5,611 nucleotides of DNA from Verrucomicrobiota bacterium (GTDB taxonomy: Bacteria > Verrucomicrobiota > Verrucomicrobiia > Verrucomicrobiales > DEV007). The notes under the pieces are model-generated. The model saw only the letters and a program-made list of their open reading frames with translations, did not search any database and was not told where the DNA came from. The stretch's first letter is position 1. The number at the start of each line of letters is the position of its first letter. The DNA is taken from assembly GCA_027618625.1 (NCBI GenBank), contig JAQCER010000282.1:1-5611 (forward strand). Direction: 5' to 3'. This document shows, piece after piece, positions 1 through 5,611 of this stretch. A program made the position numbers and the translations under genes.

Positions 1-135
1 AAGTCTAGTTGCCCGCAATTTTCACGATTTCACCTAAAAAAGTGAGTTCTGAATTTACATTTAATGCCCAAAATGCCTTTCTCCCTTCTCCTTTGCGCTG
101 TGCCCAAAGTCCCGGTCTAAGAGAGGCACCTCACA
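1..135. other. Upstream leader / intergenic region
   Basis: No coding region is supported here on either strand. The first ~65 bases are A/T-rich compared with the genes that follow, which fits an intergenic promoter region. The only -10-like hexamer I see is TTTAAT at 60-65, and no TTGACA-like box lies 16-18 bp upstream of it. I find no strong hairpin or terminator for an upstream gene. The operon's control signals are probably here or just before the window, but none can be named. Confidence 0.5.
121..126 (+). promoter_or_regulatory. Ribosome binding site of the multiheme cytochrome gene
   Basis: GAGAGG lies 9 nt upstream of the ATG at 136 and is a good Shine-Dalgarno match. It supports that start, which also gives a complete basic and hydrophobic export signal. 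It is the clearest ribosome binding site of the three genes. The second gene has only an AGG touching its ATG, and the third a GGAAAT close to its ATG, which suggests those two depend on translational coupling. Confidence 0.65.
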
Positions 136-957
136 ATGGTCGACAAAAACTCTAAAAAGTCGAGAAAACGACGATTCCTGATCCGCCTGAGTCTGGCAAG
201 TGGGTTCGGGATCTTTGTGCTGACAGGCATGATTGTTTCATGCGTCAGCACCAGCACGATGGTGAGTGAGCCACCGGCCATCGAGGGGGCAGCATTCGTG
301 GGCGAGAGTGCCTGTGTGACTTGTCATGAGCCGATTACGAAGAAATTCCCTGGCAGCGTCCACGCTCGCATGCACCCGGTGGCGGGTGCGGATGGCGTCA
401 ATACCAGCTGCGAATCCTGCCACGGTCCCGGTAGTTTGCACGTGAACGCTGGCGGTGGAACGACGCTCGATCGCTTGATCTTCAATCCCGGCAAGAAGCC
501 GGAAGCGTGCTTCAAGTGTCACATCGGAGAGCATGCTGAGTTCCGCCTCCCCTATCGCCACCCGGTGATCGAAGGCCACATGAACTGTGTCCAGTGCCAT
601 GATCCGCACGGTCACGACATCATGAAACCAGCCGGCGGTCTGCCCTTTGCCCGAAGGGATGAGTCCTGTGCGAGTTGTCACAAGGATCAAACCCGTAAGT
701 TCATCTTCGAGCACGAGGCCCTGCGCGAAGGCTGCACTACCTGCCACGAACCGCATGGCTCGGTAAACGAAAAGCTACTGGTGCAGCGCGATGCGAACCT
801 CTGCCTGAAGTGTCACGCCCAGGTTCCCGGGACCAGCGGCACTGTGGTCATCGGCACGGTAGATCATGGGTTCTTCCTGCGGCAAGGCCACTGCTCAACG
901 GTCGGCTGTCACACCGCGGTTCACGGCTCTAACGTTCACCCCAAGCTGCTCTATTAG
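136..957 (+). CDS. MtrA/DmsE-type multiheme c-type cytochrome, predicted lipoprotein (8 heme sites)
   Basis: This 273-residue exported cytochrome should pass electrons along a chain of covalently bound hemes, most likely through the barrel encoded next door. Seven canonical CXXCH motifs start at residues 60, 92, 125, 151, 178, 200 and 223. An eighth site is CX4CH (C253, C258, H259), followed by VHGSN. Extra histidines (VHARMH, PYRHPVIEGH, FEHEAL, DHGFF) could be distal ligands, so bis-His hemes are likely. The N-terminus has a basic stretch (KKSRKRR) and a hydrophobic segment ending IVSC, a plausible lipobox with C36 as the lipidated cysteine. The sequence style (heme 2 as CESCHGPGSLH, CHDPHG, CHEPHGS, terminal VHGSN) matches the DmsE/MtrA decaheme family as I recall it, but the protein is shorter and lacks what would be hemes 3 and 4. 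The family call is confident; partner and electron direction are inferred. A generic cytochrome c3-like protein is the alternative. Confidence 0.9.
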   Translation: MVDKNSKKSRKRRFLIRLSLASGFGIFVLTGMIVSCVSTSTMVSEPPAIEGAAFVGESACVTCHEPITKKFPGSVHARMHPVAGADGVNTSCESCHGPGSLHVNAGGGTTLDRLIFNPGKKPEACFKCHIGEHAEFRLPYRHPVIEGHMNCVQCHDPHGHDIMKPAGGLPFARRDESCASCHKDQTRKFIFEHEALREGCTTCHEPHGSVNEKLLVQRDANLCLKCHAQVPGTSGTVVIGTVDHGFFLRQGHCSTVGCHTAVHGSNVHPKLLY

Positions 958-971
958 TTAGTTTCGACAGG

Positions 972-3900
972 ATGCAGCGCCCACAGCTCATTTTTTCTGC
1001 GACATTGTTCGGCCTCTTATTCGGCCAGAGTGCCATCGTGTCACTTTCACAGGCACAGGAGGTCGATTTCACGACCGAGATCAAGCCCCTGTTTGAAAGC
1101 AAGTGCATGAAGTGTCACGGACCCGTGGATCCGAAAGGCGAGTTCCGCCTGGACTCTCGGGCATTGGCACTGAAAGGCGGCACTGAGGGCGACGACATTG
1201 TTCCCGGAAACGCCGCCGGAAGTCTGCTGATTCAACTGGTCGAGGATGGTGAGATGCCTCCAAAGGGTGATCCGCTCAGCAGTAGTGAGATCACACTCCT
1301 GCGCGACTGGATCAATCAGGGAGCCAAGTGGGGCGGGATCGCTTTGACGAAGCCATCCATTGTGACGGGCGCACCGAAAGTGGAACCGGCGGTGGCTGCC
1401 ACCAAGCCGCTAGCAGAGAAAGAATTGGAGCTGGAGGTCACTAAAGCTAAGGTGGAAAGCCGACCGGGCGCCGCAGCCAAAACTGAAACTGATGCTGAAA
1501 CTGAAGTCGATCCTTCCCGACTGGTAGCCGCGGGCGGGCAGGAGGTGGATTTCGCCCGGGATATTGCCCCGATTTTGGAGAGCAAATGCATCCAATGCCA
1601 CGGCCCAGAGAAACCCAAAGGGCGTTTTCGATTGGACAATCGTGAGTCGGCGCTGAAGGGCGGTTCTCAGGGCATCGCTGTCATTCCAGGGAACAGCGCC
1701 GACAGTCCGCTGATCCATTTCGTGGCCCGCATGGTGCCAGATATGGAGATGCCTCCGGAAGGAAAGGGCGAGCCGGTAACGCCTGGAGAAATTGCGCTGT
1801 TGCGGGCCTGGATCGATCAAGGGCTCAAGTGGGATGGGGATGGCGCAAGTGCCCGGAGCCTTGAGTTTACGATTTCACCGACTGCACAATGGCTTTCGGT
1901 AGAAGGCAACGAGCAGAAATTCCGTGAGCAGACCTGGATCAACGAAGAATGGTCGGGCGGGATCGATCGATTCATCGCTGAGGCCTGGCTCGATGCGGAC
2001 ACCAAGTTTACCGCAGAAGGGCGCGCGATTACGGGCCCCGAAAACTACAAACTCAAACTGGGGCTGAATGTTCAGGATGTAGGGTTCCTCAGGGGCGGAG
2101 TCGAACAGTTTCGCCGTTACTACAACAACTACGGAGGATACTACGATCCTTTCAACACCTTACCCGAACCAGATCCATTGGCTCCGGTCTTCACTCCAGT
2201 GCCAGGAGAAGAATTGGTGATCCCCGAACCGGTAGCGGCGGCCTACCGATTGAATCGGGAGCTGCACCTGGACGTCGGTCGGGCCTGGGCAGAGATCGGC
2301 TTCGATCGCCCACTCTGGCCGGCCATCACGCTGGGATACGAATACCGCTATAAAGAGGGCGAGAAGTCGTCCATCCTGTGGGGGCCGTCCACATTGAGCG
2401 GTGAGACGCGCCGTATTTACCCAGCCTATAAATACATCAACGAGGACATCCAAACGTTCCGCGCCGATATCACCTATGGGATTGCGGGTTTTGAAATGGA
2501 AAACAATTTCATGGCCGAGTTCATCGATCTCGAAACGCGCCGGTTTGAAGCGAGCCCGGATAATTTTGAAGGAGTGCCGACGACATTCACCACGATCGAT
2601 GAAACCCACGATTCGTTCCAATTGTCGAACACGTTCAGCCTTCAGAAAGATATCCGTGACTGGTGGACGGTTTCAGGCGGCTACTACTATTCTTACCTGG
2701 AGGCAGATACATCCTTCCAGCAAAACACGTTCAACGGACTGGGTGAAACCGTCTTCGGCCAGCAGTGGTTTTCACGACCAATCATCCTCGATTGGGACGC
2801 ACACATTTTCAACGTAAGCACTCGACTGGGTGCGTGGAAAGGGCTGAGTCTTTCGGCTGGCGTTCAGAGCAACTGGGAGCGGCAGAACGCGATGGGCAAT
2901 TCGACACTGTTCTTCGGCCTGCCTGACCCGACGGTGGACATCGATCCCTTTTTCCTGTCGACCGTTGGATCGAGCACTCAGACCGTGACATCGACGGAAC
3001 ACGCGACTCTGCGCTTTGACGCCATTCCTCGAACGGTGCTTTTCGCGCAAGCGGAGCTGGAGCAGGAGAGCACGGACTACTTTGAAGAAGACCCCGGAAT
3101 GCAGCAGAACTTTCTCCGCGATACCGAACTGGGCAGTGAAGAGCAGGACTACCGAGCTGGCTTCACGTTTTCTCCGTGGTCCCGGATTTCCCTCAACTCG
3201 CACTATCGCTATCGGCTTAAAGAAAATCGTTATGATCACCTGCGTGACCAAACCTCTTTCACCGATTTCGAAGGCGCGACAATCGTCCTCCCTACTCTGG
3301 GATACCCAGGATTTATTCTTGGTCGTGACACGGAAACGCAGGAGGTCAAAGCCCGAATCAATGTCAGGCCAACACGCTGGCTTTCGACAAACGTCAGCTA
3401 TCAGATGCAAACCACCAACTTCGAAACCGTGACGTCCGCGAATACAGCCCCGGTAGTCGAAGAGGACGACGCCAGCGGTCTCGATCCGATTCCGCCATTC
3501 GTTTCGCCAACGGATACCGTCGGCGGGCGAGTGCTCGCCGGCGAATACAATTCGCATATTTACAGCCTCAATTTCGACCTCACGCCCTGGGATCGGTTGT
3601 CCTTAAACACCTCATTCTCGTTTCACGATTCTCACTCACGATCGGCTGACAACGGCGATCCCGCAGTGGAGGATTTTGACGGAGACGTTTATTCCGTCAT
3701 GGTCGGAGGCGCATTCGTGTTGAATAAGAAGACTGATATCTCCGCCTACTACACTTTCTCCAGAGGTGATTTTTCCCAGGACGACTTTAAGCGTCCCCTG
3801 CCCGCAGCCGACCCAGCGGCCGTGGATGGGAACGCACCGGAGGATCAAGCGGATGCATCGAGACCGACGACTGAAGTGACAGGATTGCCACTTGGAATCG

Positions 3901-4067
3901 AGTATGATCAGCATGGTCTGCAGGCTGGCATTACTCGGCAGTTGAGTGAAAACTTGAGCGCGAACCTGCAATACCGGTACCACTACTATCGGGAGCCTAC
4001 CGCTGGAGGGCTCAACGACTTCGACGCACATGGAGTATACTTGAATTTTATCTTCAATTGGAAATAG
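972..4067 (+). CDS. Fusion of two planctomycete-type cytochrome c domains to an MtrB/PioB-like outer-membrane beta-barrel
   Basis: This 1031-residue protein probably forms the outer-membrane channel that houses the preceding cytochrome and also carries hemes itself. Residues 1-28 form a Sec signal peptide, with likely cleavage after SQA. Cytochrome domain 1 (about 30-122) has CMKCH at 45-49 and a likely axial Met at M95 in EMPP. Domain 2 (about 191-289) has CIQCH at 206-210 and EMPP with M260. Both end in an LLR-x-WI-x-QG-x-KW helix, typical of planctomycete cytochrome domains. They are joined by a K/E/A/T/P-rich linker (about 123-190). From about 296 to the end, amphipathic aromatic strands (ITLGYEYRYKEG, WWTVSGGYYYSYLEA, LSANLQYRYHYY) and a final NFIFNWK mark a large barrel, near the size of MtrB-family barrels. 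MtrB-like proteins as I know them lack these cytochrome domains. The start follows the upstream stop by 14 nt and has only an AGG touching the ATG, so coupling is likely. The barrel is certain in type; the MtrB/PioB assignment rests on strand style and its multiheme neighbour. Confidence 0.85.
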   Translation: MQRPQLIFSATLFGLLFGQSAIVSLSQAQEVDFTTEIKPLFESKCMKCHGPVDPKGEFRLDSRALALKGGTEGDDIVPGNAAGSLLIQLVEDGEMPPKGDPLSSSEITLLRDWINQGAKWGGIALTKPSIVTGAPKVEPAVAATKPLAEKELELEVTKAKVESRPGAAAKTETDAETEVDPSRLVAAGGQEVDFARDIAPILESKCIQCHGPEKPKGRFRLDNRESALKGGSQGIAVIPGNSADSPLIHFVARMVPDMEMPPEGKGEPVTPGEIALLRAWIDQGLKWDGDGASARSLEFTISPTAQWLSVEGNEQKFREQTWINEEWSGGIDRFIAEAWLDADTKFTAEGRAITGPENYKLKLGLNVQDVGFLRGGVEQFRRYYNNYGGYYDPFNTLPEPDPLAPVFTPVPGEELVIPEPVAAAYRLNRELHLDVGRAWAEIGFDRPLWPAITLGYEYRYKEGEKSSILWGPSTLSGETRRIYPAYKYINEDIQTFRADITYGIAGFEMENNFMAEFIDLETRRFEASPDNFEGVPTTFTTIDETHDSFQLSNTFSLQKDIRDWWTVSGGYYYSYLEADTSFQQNTFNGLGETVFGQQWFSRPIILDWDAHIFNVSTRLGAWKGLSLSAGVQSNWERQNAMGNSTLFFGLPDPTVDIDPFFLSTVGSSTQTVTSTEHATLRFDAIPRTVLFAQAELEQESTDYFEEDPGMQQNFLRDTELGSEEQDYRAGFTFSPWSRISLNSHYRYRLKENRYDHLRDQTSFTDFEGATIVLPTLGYPGFILGRDTETQEVKARINVRPTRWLSTNVSYQMQTTNFETVTSANTAPVVEEDDASGLDPIPPFVSPTDTVGGRVLAGEYNSHIYSLNFDLTPWDRLSLNTSFSFHDSHSRSADNGDPAVEDFDGDVYSVMVGGAFVLNKKTDISAYYTFSRGDFSQDDFKRPLPAADPAAVDGNAPEDQADASRPTTEVTGLPLGIEYDQHGLQAGITRQLSENLSANLQYRYHYYREPTAGGLNDFDAHGVYLNFIFNWK
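1059..1337 (+). repeat. Planctomycete-type cytochrome c domain, copy 1 (protein-level tandem duplication)
   Basis: Residues 30-122 of the barrel-fusion protein form the first of two homologous monoheme domains. It begins EVDF right after the predicted signal-peptide cleavage site and includes CMKCH, GPxxPKGxFRLD, ALKGG, PGN and EMPP. By hand alignment it matches copy 2 at about 55 of 93 positions. The second copy has two small insertions, of 4 and 2 residues, around EMPP. The duplication is old at the DNA level. Confidence 0.85.
1542..1838 (+). repeat. Planctomycete-type cytochrome c domain, copy 2 (protein-level tandem duplication)
   Basis: Residues 191-289 of the barrel-fusion protein repeat the order of copy 1: EVDF, CIQCH, GPxxPKGxFRLD, ALKGG, PGN, EMPP and a terminal KWDG. 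All residues needed for c-heme attachment and a His/Met ligand pair are present, so both copies look functional. This copy leads directly into the first residues of the barrel. Confidence 0.85.
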
Positions 4068-5611
4068 ATGACGCTCCTGGACCTCACAACAATCGAAACC
4101 GCACCAAAACCGAATCCCTTGAAAATCCTTAGCTATAGCTACTCGAAAGCGCCATTGTTTCTGTTGGCCCTGATTATCATTGCTTTTGCCCTCCTTCCCA
4201 AGTCCGCGCTCGGCAGTTCGGCAACCCCGCCGGTGAACACTACGGGGGCACCGGGACATTCGAGTTGCACCCAGTGTCATTCGGGCGGCAGAGGAACTGG
4301 CAATGTCGCATTGGTCTTCTCAGGAGGTGCAGTATATGAGCCTGGCCAGAAGTATACTCTCCAGGTAGCAATCACCGAAGCGAATCAACGGCGCTTTGGG
4401 TTTTCGATGGTCGCTCGAGATTCAGACAACGACCGGGTCAATGTCGGTGCATGGAGCCCCGGCGGCAACGACACGCAGGTTCATGGCTCCCAGAACAGTA
4501 TCGCAAGCCATCGAAATGCCCCCACTGGCAACGGTTCCCACACATTTACCGTTAACTGGACGGCACCTGCCAATGGCGTGGGTGATGTGACGTTCTACGT
4601 GGCAGGGAATGCAGCGAACTCGAACAATTCAAGCAGCGGCGACAGCATTTACCTGAAACAGGTGATTATTGGCCAAGCGGCTCCGCCGAATCAGGCACCC
4701 TCTCTGACCGTTCCGGAAGGACCACTCGAATTCGCCGAAGGAACGTCGGCAGCGATTACTGGAATTGCTGTAGCGGATCCCGATTCGGCCGGTGGGAATT
4801 TGTCTGTCGCAATGTCAGTGGCGAACGGCATTTTGAACATTGCCGATACAGTCGCCGGTGGAGTCGGGGTTGCGGCGATCACCGACAATGGTTCGGCCTC
4901 CGTTTCGCTGACTGGAACCCTGGCTGAACTCAATGCCACCTTTGCCGATCCCAATGGCATCATCTATCTAAGCAACCCTGGGTTCCAGGGAGACGACATC
5001 CTCGAGATCGTGGCGAACGATAATGGCAACAATGGAGGTGAGGCGCAGTTTGGAAGTGCGACTGTAGAAATTGCAGTCACTGCGGCACCAAATCAGCCAC
5101 CGTCGGTGACCGTTCCCGATGGACCGCTGACTGCCACCGTAGAAGTTCCCACCTCCATCGAAGGAATTGTCCTGGTGGATTCCGATTCCGGTGAAGGCAG
5201 CCTGACGGTTGTAGTGTCAGTGGCGAACGGCATTTTGAACATTGCCGATACAGTCGCCGGTGGAGTCGGGGTTGCGGCAATCACCGACAACGGTTCGGCC
5301 ACCGTTTCGCTTACTGGAACCCTGGCTGAACTCAATGCCACCTTTGCCGATCCCAATGGCGTCATCTATCTGAGCAACCCTGGGTTTCAGGGGGAAGATT
5401 CGTTGCAGCTCGCGGCCACTGATAGTGCTGCGGGAATCGGCAATGCCACTGTGACCCTCCTGGTGAATCCCGCGCCAATGCCTTCGTCTACGGCAAGTAT
5501 CTCCGGGTTGGTCTTCTCGGGTACCGAGGGAATTCGATTCACGCTCACTGGCGATCCCGGAACGTCGTTCATCGTTGAACACAGCGAAGATTTTGAGGCT
5601 TGGACCCTTTT
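4068..5611 (+). CDS. Secreted choice-of-anchor V/Reeler-like monoheme protein with Ig-like repeats (3' end outside window)
   Basis: The reading frame stays open from the ATG at 4068 to the window edge, giving 514 full codons and no stop. The ATG directly follows the TAG of the barrel gene, with GGAAAT 2 nt upstream. A hydrophobic segment at about residues 29-43, then ALG at 47-49, indicates export, with likely cleavage after G49. The 28-residue region before it is long, so TTG at 4119 is an alternative start giving MKILSYSYSK. Residues about 55-205 begin GAPGHSSCTQCHSGG and resemble the choice-of-anchor V/Reeler-like secreted domain. CTQCH at 67-71 could bind one c-heme. Two Ig/cadherin-like repeats follow, starting near residues 207 and 341, with Asp-rich motifs (VADPDS, VDSDSG). 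The last residues (TGDPGTSFIVEHSEDFEAW) resemble the terminal domain of many verrucomicrobial secreted proteins, so the true end may be near. Its function is unknown; a surface partner of the cytochrome-porin is a hypothesis from position, export and heme motif. Confidence 0.8.
   Translation, partial: MTLLDLTTIETAPKPNPLKILSYSYSKAPLFLLALIIIAFALLPKSALGSSATPPVNTTGAPGHSSCTQCHSGGRGTGNVALVFSGGAVYEPGQKYTLQVAITEANQRRFGFSMVARDSDNDRVNVGAWSPGGNDTQVHGSQNSIASHRNAPTGNGSHTFTVNWTAPANGVGDVTFYVAGNAANSNNSSSGDSIYLKQVIIGQAAPPNQAPSLTVPEGPLEFAEGTSAAITGIAVADPDSAGGNLSVAMSVANGILNIADTVAGGVGVAAITDNGSASVSLTGTLAELNATFADPNGIIYLSNPGFQGDDILEIVANDNGNNGGEAQFGSATVEIAVTAAPNQPPSVTVPDGPLTATVEVPTSIEGIVLVDSDSGEGSLTVVVSVANGILNIADTVAGGVGVAAITDNGSATVSLTGTLAELNATFADPNGVIYLSNPGFQGEDSLQLAATDSAAGIGNATVTLLVNPAPMPSSTASISGLVFSGTEGIRFTLTGDPGTSFIVEHSEDFEAWTL
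4813..4990 (+). repeat. Direct repeat core, copy 1 (178 bp)
   Basis: This stretch recurs exactly 402 bp downstream at 5215-5392, with 171 of 178 positions identical by hand count and the first 64 identical. It encodes the core of the first Ig-like unit (SVANGILNIADT through SNPGFQG). Five of the seven differences are synonymous; two change residues (Ser to Thr, Ile to Val). The flanks share the 402-bp register but are far more diverged. Confidence 0.95.
5215..5392 (+). repeat. Direct repeat core, copy 2 (178 bp)
   Basis: This is the second copy of the 178-bp core, in the same reading frame (402 bp = 134 codons). The outer unit also repeats: CCGAATCAG at 4686 corresponds to CCAAATCAG at 5088, both coding for P-N-Q at the domain boundary. 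After the core, the two units differ in length and sequence. Confidence 0.95.

Noticed and set aside
60..65. Possible -10 box TTTAAT in the leader
   Set aside because: No matching -35 element at 16-18 bp spacing, and such hexamers are common in A/T-rich DNA.
238..756. 172-codon open frame on the - strand
   Set aside because: It lies wholly opposite the multiheme cytochrome gene, whose CXXCH pattern proves the + strand frame. No recognisable domain or ribosome binding site.
2401..2817. Second + strand frame inside the barrel gene (and a similar one at 3016-3432)
   Set aside because: Out of frame within a continuous 1031-codon gene; Arg/Ser-rich translations are typical of frame shadows. No sign of a programmed frameshift.
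2772..3557. 261-codon open frame on the - strand
   Set aside because: It is antisense to the barrel-coding region and its translation has no domain, signal or low-complexity logic. A shadow of codon bias.
3636..4280. 214-codon open frame on the - strand
   Set aside because: It covers the barrel end and the start of the third gene on the opposite strand. The translation resembles no family and the + strand frames are well supported.
4396..4590. 64-codon + strand frame in the third gene
   Set aside because: Frame shadow; the 4068 frame runs through without a stop and gives a coherent secreted protein.
4691..5365. Two 90-codon - strand frames, 4691-4963 and 5093-5365, with near-identical proteins
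   Set aside because: They are the antisense image of the 402-bp repeat and sit exactly 402 bp apart. Their similarity reflects the repeat, not a gene family.
4813..5392. CRISPR array or mobile element as explanation of the direct repeat
   Set aside because: Only two copies, each 178 bp, in frame inside a coding region with domain periodicity, and with no inverted ends or target duplications.

Overview
The window holds three co-directional genes on the + strand in one tight block. Spacing is 14 nt between genes 1 and 2 and 0 nt between genes 2 and 3. Together they look like an outer-membrane electron-transfer operon. Planctomycete-type cytochrome c domains, a choice-of-anchor V/Reeler-like secreted protein with a c-heme motif, and Ig-like repeats ending in a segment of the form G-D-P-G-x-S-F-x-V-E-H-S-x-D-F-x-x-W suggest the Planctomycetes-Verrucomicrobia-Chlamydiae superphylum. 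A verrucomicrobial lineage is my best guess. This is inference from protein style; no rRNA or other marker is present.

Layout: 1-135 is an upstream leader with a clear Shine-Dalgarno but no convincing promoter. 136-957 encodes a compact multiheme c-type cytochrome of the MtrA/DmsE type, with seven CXXCH motifs, one CX4CH motif and a lipobox. 972-4067 encodes a 1031-residue protein with a signal peptide, two tandem planctomycete-type monoheme cytochrome domains and a C-terminal MtrB/PioB-like outer-membrane beta-barrel of about 735 residues. 4068-5611 is the start of a third secreted protein, still open at the window edge. It has one CXXCH motif in a choice-of-anchor V-like domain, then two repeats with a 402-bp period that share a 178-bp core identical at 171 of 178 positions.

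Working model: the gene 1 cytochrome would sit in or against the gene 2 barrel, as MtrA does in MtrB, and carry electrons across the outer membrane. The two extra heme domains on the barrel polypeptide would be a built-in relay, probably on the periplasmic side. The gene 3 product is secreted and could be the surface-exposed partner. Eleven c-heme sites are predicted across the three genes. The main novelty is that the porin polypeptide itself carries cytochrome domains, and that its multiheme partner looks like a decaheme family member lacking one two-heme block. Direction of electron flow (metal or humic reduction versus Fe(II) oxidation) cannot be read from the sequence.
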